Below are positions 1-7,615 of a stretch of DNA of 64,000 nt, piece after piece. A model generated the notes under the pieces. It saw nothing but the letters and a program-made list of their open reading frames with translations, searched no databases and had not been told where the DNA came from. The DNA is from Marinilabiliales bacterium (GTDB lineage: Bacteria > Bacteroidota > Bacteroidia > Bacteroidales > PUMT01), in contig REEN01000058.1 of assembly GCA_007695015.1 (NCBI GenBank), forward strand, positions 1 through 64,000, given 5' to 3'. The number at the start of each line of letters is the position of its first letter. Position 1 is the stretch's first letter. The position numbers and the translations under genes are program-made.

Positions 1-137
1 ACGGTGGCATTGGGTGTGGTCTGCCCGTTCTCGTAATTGTTCAGGGTGCTGCGTTTTAGTCCCAGTACAAAAGCCACATCCTCCTGGGTCTTCTTCCTCC
101 TTTTGCGGAGGTGCTTTATGTTTGATGAAAAGTTCAT
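1..137 (-). CDS. XRE-family HTH transcriptional regulator (N-terminal part, runs off window)
   Basis: Only the first 45 codons are visible. The reverse strand opens at an ATG and reads MNFSSNIKHLRKRRKKTQED, then VAFVLGLKRSTLNNYENGQ, a typical Cro/CI-type helix-turn-helix: TQEDVA is the first helix of the motif and LKRSTLNNYENG the recognition helix. It is transcribed away from dinB-dnaE and shares a 336-base control region with them that is full of inverted ACTAT/ATAGT half-sites. Regulators at such dinB/dnaE loci in Bacteroidota often carry a C-terminal LexA-like S24 peptidase domain; that part is outside the window, so SOS-type self-cleavage is inference. The HTH identification is firm. Confidence 0.85.
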   Translation of the reverse strand, partial: MNFSSNIKHLRKRRKKTQEDVAFVLGLKRSTLNNYENGQTTPNAT

Positions 138-244
138 CCTGAATGTTTTTATGTTATCGCATACCTGACTGCCCGGGTATTGCATGTGCTCCTCTCCTGC
201 CCCTGACTTTTCGCCTGGAATATTCTGATCCGGATTTTTCCCTT

Positions 245-273
245 TTGTAAATAAAGTTACTATATTATAGTCG
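245..273 (+). promoter_or_regulatory. Weak candidate promoter toward dinB
   Basis: TTG at 245-247, an 18-base spacer, then TATAGTCG at 266-273, which keeps four of the six fixed positions of TAnnTTTG. It would be masked by the ATAGTC half-site. It would leave a leader of about 200 bases before dinB. The rest of the 138-473 gap shows no gene. Confidence 0.3.
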
Positions 274-304
274 CTAACATGACTATTTAATAGTCAAATA
301 TAGT
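259..304. promoter_or_regulatory. Operator array: five alternating ACTAT/ATAGT half-sites
   Basis: ACTATA-T-TATAGT at 259-271 is a perfect 6-1-6 palindrome. ATAGTC (267-272) and GACTAT (281-286) form a perfect inverted repeat with an 8-base spacer, and GACTAT (281-286) with ATAGTC (290-295) another with a 3-base spacer. A fifth ATAGT lies at 300-304. The array sits between the divergent regulator and dinB and overlaps the regulator's -7 element and a weaker candidate for dinB. The natural ligand is the adjacent HTH protein (inference). Confidence 0.65.
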
Positions 305-325
305 TTATTTTTATTAAAAATCAAA
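295..325 (-). promoter_or_regulatory. Promoter of the XRE regulator (TTTG-N19-TATATTTG)
   Basis: On the reverse strand a TTTG at 322-325 is followed after 19 bases by TATATTTG at 295-302, a full match to the Bacteroidota -33/-7 consensus with standard spacing. The transcript would start near 288, about 150 bases before the regulator ATG. The -7 element touches an ATAGTC operator half-site. Confidence 0.65.
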
Positions 326-473
326 TTCTTAACCCGTCAAAGCGATGATTGCAAAGTATCATCGTAAACCGGATCAGTAAGGATCATCGGGAATATTACG
401 GATAGGCAAGATTTTAAAGTGGCCTGAGTATAGACTGGGTTGTCCTGAGTGGCAAAAGCTAAAGAAGTAAAAA

Positions 474-1649
474 ATGGATATTACAAACCGCGACATAGTG
501 CACATGGACCTCGACAGCTTCTTCGTGTCGGTCGAGCGGCTGCAGAACAGCAGTCTGCAAGGCAAACCGATACTCATAGGCGGGACATCCGACCGTGCCG
601 TCGTGTCAAGCTGCAGCTATGAGGCCCGCAAATTCGGAGTGCATTCGGCAATGCCGATGAAGATGGCCAGGATGCTCTGCCCCGACGCGGTAGTAATAAG
701 GGGCGACATGGAAAATTACAGCAGATACTCGAATACCGTTACTGATATCATTGCTGAAAGCGCTCCCGTGTACGAAAAGGCATCGATCGATGAGCACTAT
801 ATAGATATAAGCGGGATGGACCGCTTCTTCGGGTGCTACAGGTGGACCCACGAGTTGCGGCAAAGGATCATAAAAGAGAGCGGGTTGCCGATATCGTTCG
901 GACTGTCGGTTAACAAGACGGTAGCGAAGATAGCTACCGGCGAGGCCAAGCCTGCGGGCGGGCTGCATGTGCAGAAGCCGGGGGTACCGCTGTTCCTGGC
1001 ACCCCTTTCGATCAAAAAGATCCCGATGGTAGGCGAAAAGACCTTCCGTATGCTGCGGGCAATGGGTGTTGATACCATATCAACACTGCGACAGATGCCG
1101 CCGGAGCTTATGGAAAGGGTAATGGGGAAGAACGGGACGGAAATATGGAGAAGGGCCAACGGCATTGATAACACCCCTGTGGAGCCTTACTGGGAGCAGA
1201 AATCGGTCAGCACCGAACGCACTTTTGAGCAGGATACCACCGACGTTAAGATGCTGAGGGCGCTGCTGGCGGGAATGGTCGAAAAACTGTGCTATGAGCT
1301 GCGGTCGCAGCATAAGCTCACCTCCTGTGTTACCGTAAAACTGCGATACGCCAATTTCGATACCCACACCTTGCAAAAGCGTATCCCCTACACCTCGTTT
1401 GATCATACGCTGATTGAAATCTCGCGGGGACTGTTTGACAGGTTATATAACAGGCGACTGCTGATACGGCTTATAGGGGTACGCTTCACCCACCTGGTAC
1501 AGGGGACCCAGCAGCTCAACCTGTTTGAGGACACCCCCGAGATGGTGAACCTCTACATGACGGTTGACCGGCTGAAAAGGAGGTTTGGGAAGATGGCGGT
1601 GGTAAGAGCGGTTAATGCAGGGGTGGCGCCCGGCAAACTGCCAGCCTGA
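474..1649 (+). CDS. dinB: Y-family translesion DNA polymerase (DinB/Pol IV type)
   Basis: Error-prone polymerase that copies damaged templates. The catalytic carboxylates are visible: D12 in HMDLDSFFVSVE and D106-E107 in SIDEHYIDISG (the usual Ala after SIDE is His here). The finger motif SYEARKFGVHSAMP and the helix-hairpin-helix region around IPMVGEKTFRMLRAMGVDT follow. Near the C-terminus QLNLF matches the beta-clamp-binding pentamer QL(S/D)LF, followed by a UmuC/ImuB-like tail DRLKRRFGKMAVVRA. At 391 residues it is slightly longer than E. coli Pol IV. dnaE follows 95 bases downstream on the same strand, so the pair likely acts as a mutasome. Base composition is visibly G+C-richer than the genes to the right. 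No imuA-like gene is present in the visible part of the cassette. Confidence 0.93.
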   Translation: MDITNRDIVHMDLDSFFVSVERLQNSSLQGKPILIGGTSDRAVVSSCSYEARKFGVHSAMPMKMARMLCPDAVVIRGDMENYSRYSNTVTDIIAESAPVYEKASIDEHYIDISGMDRFFGCYRWTHELRQRIIKESGLPISFGLSVNKTVAKIATGEAKPAGGLHVQKPGVPLFLAPLSIKKIPMVGEKTFRMLRAMGVDTISTLRQMPPELMERVMGKNGTEIWRRANGIDNTPVEPYWEQKSVSTERTFEQDTTDVKMLRALLAGMVEKLCYELRSQHKLTSCVTVKLRYANFDTHTLQKRIPYTSFDHTLIEISRGLFDRLYNRRLLIRLIGVRFTHLVQGTQQLNLFEDTPEMVNLYMTVDRLKRRFGKMAVVRAVNAGVAPGKLPA

Positions 1650-1744
1650 CAAATAAAACCGCCGGCCGGACACCGGGCGGCATAAATGATCCGGTTTGAG
1701 GTGGTACTCCGGGAAGAAACCGCCGAATATTAATAATACGTAAA

Positions 1745-4700
1745 ATGCTCTATACCGCACGTTCATATTACAGCCTGCGTTACGGCACCATGCCCGTCGA
1801 AAAGCTGGTGGAAGAAGCCGGGAAGAGAAATATCGGCGCCCTGGCGCTTACCGATATAAACAACAGCACCGCATGCTTCGACTTTACAGAGCTGTGCATC
1901 AAGAGCAACATACAGCCGGTATGCGGCATGGAGTTCAGGTCGGGCGGCCATTACCTCTACACCTGCATCGCGGCCGATGAACGCGGCATGGAGGAGATCA
2001 ACCGGCATCTGACCAGACACAACCTTGACAACAACCCCCTCTCCTCATCTGCCCCGCCGTTCGACCACGTCTACGTTCTATATGCCCCGGGCAGCGTCCC
2101 CGTTTCCCGCCTCAGGGAGAACGAGTACATAGGCATCCGCCCCTGGGAGGCCGGTAAGCTGTGGCCCGCCGAATATCACAAATACAGCAGTAAATTACTG
2201 GCTCATTGCCCGGTTGCTTTCGCTTCCGCGGAAGATTACGAATTTCACAGGCACCTGAGGGCAATTGACCGGAACACGCTGCTGGACAAGCTTGAGTCCA
2301 GGCACACGGCTAACCGGATGGAGTACTTCCTTTCGCCCAAAGAGCTTAAAAAGATATATGCCAGCAACCCCTCCCTGCTGCTGAACGCTTCTGCCCTGCT
2401 TGCACAATGCAGCTTCTCTTTCAATAAATCAACGCCCAAAAACAAACGGACCTTTACGGGAAGCCGTTACGACGACAAGCTGCTGCTGGAGAAACTGGCT
2501 CTTGACGGACTAAAATACCGGTACGGAAACGATAAGAAGGCGCTTCAAAGGATACAGGGTGAGCTGGAGGTGATCGACAGGCTCGGCTTCTCGTCATATT
2601 TCCTTATCACATGGGATATAATCCGGTATGCCATGTACCGCGGCTTTTACCACGTAGGCAGGGGCAGCGGCGGAAACAGCATCGTGGCCTACTGCCTCAG
2701 GATAACCGATATCGACCCGGTGGAGCTGAACCTCTACTTTGAGCGGTTCATAAATCCGCAGAGAACGAGTCCCCCGGACTTCGACATAGATTTTTCGTGG
2801 AAAGAGCGTGACGAGGTGCTGGACTACATATTCAAGCGGTACGGCAGGGAGCACACCGCCCTGCTGGGCACGATCAACACCTTCCGCGACAGCTCCATAA
2901 TACGTGAACTGGGGAAGGTTTACGGGATTCCGAAGAGCGATATTGACCAGCTTGTGGACAGGCCAGGGGATCCGCTGCTGCAGAATGACCTGACAAAGAA
3001 GATCTTTGACTACGGACGGCGGATCATCGATTTTCCCAATTACCGGAGCATCCATGCCGGCGGGGTTCTGATATCGGAGGAGCCGATCACCTGCTACACC
3101 GCCCTGGATATGCCGCCCAAGGGTTTTCCGACGACGCAATGGGACATGTACGTGGCCGAGGAGATCGGCTTTGAAAAGCTCGACATACTTAGTCAGAGAG
3201 GTATAGCGCATATCGGCGAGTGTGTCGATATCGTAAGGGAGAACCGCAACCAGAAGATCGACGTGCACAGGGTAAATGATTTCAAAAAAGATCCGGAAAT
3301 AAACGAAAGGCTCTACAGGGGCGAAGCGATCGGGTGCTTTTATATCGAGTCGCCGGCCATGAGGGGGTTGCTCAAGAAGCTCAGGTGCAGGGATTATCTG
3401 AGACTGGTGGCGGCAAGTTCCATCATCAGGCCGGGGGTGGCAAAGAGCGGGATGATGAAGGAGTATATACACCGTTTTCATAACCCGGATTCGTTCAGCT
3501 ACCTCCACCCGGTATTTGAGCAGCAGCTTGGCGAGACCTTCGGTATAATGGTGTACCAGGAGGATGTGATTAAGATAGCGCACCATTTCGCGGGACTCGA
3601 CCTGGCCGATGCCGACATACTGCGCCGGGCCATGTCGGGCAAGTTCCGCTCGCGAAAGGAGTTTGAGCGGATAGAGAACAGCTTTTTCGACAACTGCCGT
3701 GAAAGAGGTTACCCCATAGAGCTGACAGCCGAGGTGTGGAGGCAGATAGCCTCCTTCTCCGGCTACGCCTTCTGCAAGGCGCATTCAGCCTCCTACGCGG
3801 TGGAGAGCTACCAGAGCCTTTACCTGAAGACCCACTTCCCTCACGAGTTCCATGTGGCGGTGATCAACAACTTCGGGGGGTTCTACCGGACATGGGTATA
3901 CGTGAACGAGGCCCGGCGGTACGGGGCCACCATAGAACTGCCATGCGTGAACAGGGGGAGGTATATGACGAGCATTAAGGGTGATGTTATTTACCTGGGA
4001 TTTGTGCACCTCAAAAGTTTGGAGGCACAGGTTGGCAGGCACGTTGAGGCCGAAAGGGAACGGTATGGAGAGTTTCGTGGACTGGCCGGTTTTATGGAGC
4101 GGGTGCCGGCAGGCATCGAGCAGGTGAAGATACTGATCCGCTGCGGGGCGTTCCGGTTTACAGGCAAAACCAAAAAGGAGCTGCTGTGGGAGGCTCACTT
4201 CCTGACCTCCAGGGAGAAAAAGGTTCAGTTTGGCAGGAAGCTTTTTGACGGGGCCGTAAAAACTTACAGCCTTCCTCCTATGGATGACACCTCTATTGAA
4301 GATGCATGGGATGAGACCGAGCTGCTGGGCTTCCCCGTCACCATGTCACGTTTTGATATGCTGCAGACATCCTACAGGGGCAATACCGTGGCGGCCGATC
4401 TTCACACCGGTAACGGCGGGGATGCACAAACGGCAGCCAGTAACGTGGCCGGTACCGGCAGGACTTCGCGAAGGGCAGCCAATGCCCCGGCGGGTAAAGG
4501 CAGAATAGTGCGAATAGTGGGTGACCTGGTGGCAACCAAGTATGTTCGCACAGTGAGGAAGGAGATCATGCAGTTCGGATGTTTCCTCGATGAGAAGGGC
4601 GAATTCTTTGATACTGTGAATTTCCCGCCGGTACTGAAAAAGTACCCCTTTACCGGGCCGGGTGTTTACCTTATCGAGGGACGGGTAACCGAAGAGTTTG

Positions 4701-4768
4701 ACTTTCCCTCCGTCGAGGTAAGCAAGATGGCGCGCCTTCCCTCCCGCCCCGATCCGAGGGCAGGATAA
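1745..4768 (+). CDS. dnaE2: DNA polymerase III alpha subunit, short DnaE (DnaE2/ImuC-like)
   Basis: C-family replicative-type polymerase, 1007 residues, shorter than the roughly 1160 of housekeeping DnaE and close to error-prone DnaE2/ImuC. Order: PHP domain (1-about 215), palm/fingers with GRGSGGNSIVAYCL and the catalytic aspartates D345 and D347 in PDFDIDF, FCKAHSASYA in the fingers, a Gly/Ala/Thr-rich low-complexity linker, and a C-terminal OB fold (GRIVRIVGDLVATKYV). The PHP metal ligands are degraded: the first motif reads TARSYYS instead of HxHxxYS and ALTDIN instead of ALTDH. Proofreading by PHP is therefore unlikely. It follows dinB and shares its high G+C. Choice of the 2-suffix rests on size and context, not on phylogeny. 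Confidence 0.85.
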   Translation: MLYTARSYYSLRYGTMPVEKLVEEAGKRNIGALALTDINNSTACFDFTELCIKSNIQPVCGMEFRSGGHYLYTCIAADERGMEEINRHLTRHNLDNNPLSSSAPPFDHVYVLYAPGSVPVSRLRENEYIGIRPWEAGKLWPAEYHKYSSKLLAHCPVAFASAEDYEFHRHLRAIDRNTLLDKLESRHTANRMEYFLSPKELKKIYASNPSLLLNASALLAQCSFSFNKSTPKNKRTFTGSRYDDKLLLEKLALDGLKYRYGNDKKALQRIQGELEVIDRLGFSSYFLITWDIIRYAMYRGFYHVGRGSGGNSIVAYCLRITDIDPVELNLYFERFINPQRTSPPDFDIDFSWKERDEVLDYIFKRYGREHTALLGTINTFRDSSIIRELGKVYGIPKSDIDQLVDRPGDPLLQNDLTKKIFDYGRRIIDFPNYRSIHAGGVLISEEPITCYTALDMPPKGFPTTQWDMYVAEEIGFEKLDILSQRGIAHIGECVDIVRENRNQKIDVHRVNDFKKDPEINERLYRGEAIGCFYIESPAMRGLLKKLRCRDYLRLVAASSIIRPGVAKSGMMKEYIHRFHNPDSFSYLHPVFEQQLGETFGIMVYQEDVIKIAHHFAGLDLADADILRRAMSGKFRSRKEFERIENSFFDNCRERGYPIELTAEVWRQIASFSGYAFCKAHSASYAVESYQSLYLKTHFPHEFHVAVINNFGGFYRTWVYVNEARRYGATIELPCVNRGRYMTSIKGDVIYLGFVHLKSLEAQVGRHVEAERERYGEFRGLAGFMERVPAGIEQVKILIRCGAFRFTGKTKKELLWEAHFLTSREKKVQFGRKLFDGAVKTYSLPPMDDTSIEDAWDETELLGFPVTMSRFDMLQTSYRGNTVAADLHTGNGGDAQTAASNVAGTGRTSRRAANAPAGKGRIVRIVGDLVATKYVRTVRKEIMQFGCFLDEKGEFFDTVNFPPVLKKYPFTGPGVYLIEGRVTEEFDFPSVEVSKMARLPSRPDPRAG

Positions 4769-4861
4769 AGATGCGGTTAATCAGCAATCGCCTGCACCCA
4801 AAACTCATATATCATTTCGTGGTTCATGCCTGCTCCGGTAGATGAAAGGATATCTGGTGTT

Positions 4862-5596
4862 TCAGGAAACCCGGCCGTTCCATTTCTTCCTCACTTTAGG
4901 CAGTTTCCACCATTGCACATAGGGAAACTCATGGTGTTCCAGATGGTATCCGAAATGGTAGCATGTTATAAAAGATAATAAAACCGGGTAATCATTACTT
5001 GTAGCGTTGTGGCGGTTGGTGTATCCCCCATTGGGTTCCCTGTGCGGAAGGTAGGTGCCGAAATAAAACAGCTGCAGGGTGCTGGCGAGGGCCGGAAAGG
5101 CCCAGAAAAGCATAAGGTTGGCCACAGGAATATTCAGTCCCAGGTGAAGGATATTGAAGATAATTGCCATGCCCAGGACCTGCCACCAGCTCAGGTAGGT
5201 TCTCATAAACTTAAGATACCAGCTGAAGAACCCGGGCTGTTTCCCGTCGTGATAATCCGGATCCTTCTCACTACCCGGATATTTATGATGGTCCCAGTGT
5301 TTTGTGTGAAGCTTTTTGTAGGGGAACAGCGCGTATAACAGTACGGCAACAGTGCCTGTTAATTTATTGATACTTAGATTTTGAGGAAAAACCAGGCCAT
5401 GCATGGCATCGTGGGCAGTGATGAACAGTCCCACATAAAGAAACATCTGTACAACCATAGCTGGTATGATAATGTAGACGGGGACTACCGACAGGTCCAT
5501 CTGCAGAAATATTACAAGTCCCGCCAGCCAGAGGCCCATAACAGCCAGTCCGGCAGCAAGCCCCATGTATCCATCCTTTTTTGTCGGGTTGTACAT
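4862..5596 (-). CDS. crtW: Beta-carotene ketolase (CrtW-type membrane di-iron oxygenase)
   Basis: Integral membrane fatty-acid-desaturase-fold enzyme of 244 residues. The three His clusters that bind two irons have the CrtW form: HDAMHG, HWDHHKYPGSEKDPDYHDG and FGYHLEHHEFP followed by QWWKLP. GLFITAHDAMHG and FGTYLPHR also match CrtW ketolases, which add keto groups at C4 of beta-ionone rings (canthaxanthin, astaxanthin). Several hydrophobic spans cover residues about 10-75 and 130-185. No other carotenoid gene is nearby, so the substrate must come from elsewhere in the genome. A generic desaturase or hydroxylase is the alternative but fits the motifs less well. Confidence 0.83.
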   Translation of the reverse strand: MYNPTKKDGYMGLAAGLAVMGLWLAGLVIFLQMDLSVVPVYIIIPAMVVQMFLYVGLFITAHDAMHGLVFPQNLSINKLTGTVAVLLYALFPYKKLHTKHWDHHKYPGSEKDPDYHDGKQPGFFSWYLKFMRTYLSWWQVLGMAIIFNILHLGLNIPVANLMLFWAFPALASTLQLFYFGTYLPHREPNGGYTNRHNATSNDYPVLLSFITCYHFGYHLEHHEFPYVQWWKLPKVRKKWNGRVS

Positions 5597-5635
5597 AATG
5601 AAAAATTATTGCCGGTGGTTTTGGGTAATAAACAA

Positions 5636-5668
5636 CAGGAACTCCCTTAAGAACTGAGGAAGTTCCTG
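5636..5668 (-). terminator. Hairpin between slyD and crtW
   Basis: CAGGAACTCCCT and AGGAAGTTCCTG pair over 11 of 12 positions with a 9-base loop. On the reverse strand it is followed by TTGTTTATTA. It lies after slyD and before crtW, so it probably limits read-through; the T-run is poor. Confidence 0.45.
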
Positions 5669-5720
5669 TAAAAACTAATGTCATGCAGAACCGGAACCGG
5701 TATATTCCGGCAGTAATTTT

Positions 5721-6236
5721 TTATCCGCCGCATGGATGGGTCCCGCCACCCTGGTGCACATGTCCGTGACTGACCTCTTCCTCGGTTGCATCCCTGATAT
5801 TGCAGACCTCGCCTTCAAAATAGAGAGTGTCGCCTGCAAGAGGATGGTTGAAATCCATCTTTACCGTCTCGCCTCCAATTTCAAGCACTATTCCATTCAG
5901 CCTGTTTCCGCTGTTATCCTGCATCGGTATATTGTTTCCGACCTTAAGGAGATTATCGTCAATCTTACCATCCACTTCAAAAATGTTCTTGGGGAGGTCG
6001 ACGATTGCCTCTTCTGAAACCTGTCCGTATGCCTTTTCAGGTTCAAGCATGAAGCTGAAAGGATCTCCCTTTTTCAAGCCGTCAATGTTGGCCTCAAAAT
6101 CGGGCAACAGATTTCCGCGGCCAAAAAGAAATGTAAGAGGTGCGTTCTTTTCAACTTTTTCGACGATCTCACCCTTTTGATCATCAACCCTGAGTTCATA
6201 AGTAAGCGATACAACCTTGTTCTCTTTAATAGTCAT
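5721..6236 (-). CDS. slyD: FKBP-type peptidyl-prolyl isomerase, SlyD family
   Basis: Cytoplasmic proline isomerase and folding helper, 171 residues, no signal peptide. The FKBP core (residues about 1-70 and 130-155) is split by the insert-in-flap domain typical of SlyD; PLTFLFGRGNLLPDFEANID and GLKKGD are the core strand/helix signature and EPEKAYG the flap entry. The C-terminus ends in a short metal-binding-type tail with four His and one Cys (HGHVHQGGGTHPCGG), as in E. coli SlyD though shorter. It stands alone, unlike the exported FKBP group at 14.7-18.2 kb, and has a hairpin in its own leader. Confidence 0.92.
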   Translation of the reverse strand: MTIKENKVVSLTYELRVDDQKGEIVEKVEKNAPLTFLFGRGNLLPDFEANIDGLKKGDPFSFMLEPEKAYGQVSEEAIVDLPKNIFEVDGKIDDNLLKVGNNIPMQDNSGNRLNGIVLEIGGETVKMDFNHPLAGDTLYFEGEVCNIRDATEEEVSHGHVHQGGGTHPCGG

Positions 6237-6260
6237 TATAAATATATTTTAATTTAAATA

Positions 6261-6279
6261 AAGCGGGGCAATCCCGCTT
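6261..6279 (-). promoter_or_regulatory. Hairpin in the slyD 5' leader
   Basis: AAGCGGG and CCCGCTT form a perfect 7-bp stem with a 5-base loop, 24 bases before the slyD start. On the reverse strand it is followed by TATTTAAATT, so it resembles an attenuator, but the T-run is broken. A possible promoter (TTTG-N17-TTCCTTTG on the reverse strand, 6344-6372) lies upstream of it. Confidence 0.35.
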
Positions 6280-6580
6280 CGGGCAACCTTGTGCCTTATA
6301 ATTAAGGATTCCCCCTGATTTTAAATCTGGTTTCAGGATACAAAGGAAGTGATAATAAAGTGAATAACCAAATCAGTAACTGACAAACCGGGTACTCAAA
6401 CATACCTCATCCGGATACATCTTACGAACATTTTAAGCCCATTGTTTGTTAAAAAGAGGTAGCAGATTAAAAAAAAAACGTGAGATTGGTTATGAATGCA
6501 ACCTGCCGCTTTGACGATATAATCTGCTTTATACAGGGTCGTTCTAAAATATATAATTATGTTGATTTATTATAAAATAA

Positions 6581-6611
6581 TTGATAAGCTAAAAAAAAAA
6601 TCTGATATTTG
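6581..6611 (+). promoter_or_regulatory. Promoter of the cold shock gene (TTG-N20-GATATTTG)
   Basis: TTG at 6581-6583 and GATATTTG at 6604-6611 match the Bacteroidota -33/-7 pair except for the first base of the -7 element, with a 20-base spacer. The start of transcription near 6618 gives a very T-rich leader of about 40 bases, without the long structured leader of E. coli cspA. Confidence 0.5.
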
Positions 6612-6656
6612 TAAGGTTTTTCACTATTAACTATTTTTTAATTTAATTTTTTTATC

Positions 6657-6857
6657 ATGAAAGGCAAAGTTAAATGGTTTGATTCAGCCAAAGGCTACGG
6701 GTTCATTCAAACCGAAGAAGGTAACGACGTATTTGTTCATTACACAGGTATTGAGCGTGAAGGCTTCAGGGTTCTGGAGGAAGGCCAGGAGGTTGAGTTC
6801 GAAATATCTGAAGGTAAAAGAGGCCCCCAGGCCACTAACGTTAAAACTGCTGAATAG
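6657..6857 (+). CDS. cspA: Cold shock protein, CspA family
   Basis: Single-stranded nucleic-acid-binding RNA chaperone of 66 residues, a complete OB-fold cold shock domain. RNP1 is KGYGFI and RNP2 is VFVHY, both intact, and the start [17 protein letters not shown] is standard. It has its own promoter and a strong terminator directly after it, so it is monocistronic. The region before the ATG has no Shine-Dalgarno but a run of A and T, typical of highly expressed Bacteroidota genes. Confidence 0.97.
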   Translation: MKGKVKWFDSAKGYGFIQTEEGNDVFVHYTGIEREGFRVLEEGQEVEFEISEGKRGPQATNVKTAE

Positions 6858-6890
6858 AAAATTTCAACTATAATCCATATCAGCATTTAC

Positions 6891-6920
6891 AGAGCCCCTT
6901 TGACAGGGGCTCTTTCATTA
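6891..6920 (+). terminator. Rho-independent terminator of the cold shock gene
   Basis: AGAGCCCCT at 6891-6899 pairs perfectly with AGGGGCTCT at 6905-6913 over 9 bp with a 5-base loop, followed by TTCATTATAT. Confidence 0.8.
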
Positions 6921-6960
6921 TATATACATAAGCAGACACTGTATTTCCCTTCCATTTGTT

Positions 6961-7551
6961 TCAGAACATGAATCCAATTCTTACAGCCGGGTTTGCATAT
7001 ATTTTACGTTCATGGCCTGATAAGTCAATAATTATCATTATGTTCAAATTTCTACCGGTATCGCTAACGGAACGCAGTCCGGCACCTGCAATCCATGATG
7101 GTCTGAAAAAACGATTCTGCCCGGAGAAACGGTTTTCAGTATCAAAATAGCTGACCGGCAAGCTGAAAAGGTCTACTTCTCCGTGAATATACAACCCGGC
7201 TTCAAGGAATCTGAAAGGCAGCAGGTCATTGATATTGGAAACAGGTACAATATCGGTAAACAGAATTGGTCCGAAAATATGGGAACTGAATACACTGCCA
7301 ACCTGTTTATTATGGTAATACTGGTACTTGGCTCCGGCCCCTGCATTCAGCCACGGTGTTATCCTGTAGCCTGCCAGGGGCGATATCTCATACTGATTGA
7401 TAAGACCGAGATCAACACCTAAATATCCGCCATAATAAATCCGGTTGCCATAAGCTGAATAAGCCCTGACTTCCGACCCGCCAATCATTGCAAGTAATGC
7501 AATGATCAGTAAAGGTCTCTTAAATAAAGAGAAGAAATTTATGTTCATCAT
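6961..7551 (-). CDS. Small outer membrane protein, unknown function
   Basis: 196 residues with an N-terminal signal peptide (hydrophobic core about residues 12-24, cleavage likely after VRA). The remainder alternates polar and hydrophobic residues with many Gly, Tyr and Phe, as in an 8-10-strand beta-barrel, and ends in RIGFMF, a terminal aromatic typical of barrel assembly signals. YYGGYLGVDLGLINQYEISP and a conserved pattern of AGAG turns fit an OmpA/OmpW-like barrel. I do not recognise the family. It lies alone, convergent with the cold shock gene. Confidence 0.6.
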   Translation of the reverse strand: MMNINFFSLFKRPLLIIALLAMIGGSEVRAYSAYGNRIYYGGYLGVDLGLINQYEISPLAGYRITPWLNAGAGAKYQYYHNKQVGSVFSSHIFGPILFTDIVPVSNINDLLPFRFLEAGLYIHGEVDLFSLPVSYFDTENRFSGQNRFFRPSWIAGAGLRSVSDTGRNLNIMIIIDLSGHERKIYANPAVRIGFMF

Positions 7552-7615
7552 TATAAGAAATCATTATCAAAGCTGAATATACCACACCTGCCTGCATGTG
7601 TTAGTGCATTATTTT

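Larger units (their letters stand above)
6237..6656. other. Intergenic region between slyD and the cold shock gene
   Basis: 420 A/T-rich bases between divergent genes. It holds the slyD leader hairpin near the left end and the cold shock promoter near the right end. No open frame, tRNA or repeat is visible in the middle. Confidence 0.6.

Noticed and set aside
2594-3784. Open reverse frame of 396 codons opposite dnaE
   Set aside because: It lies entirely inside a conserved polymerase gene of high G+C, where long antisense frames are expected; the translation shows no domain.
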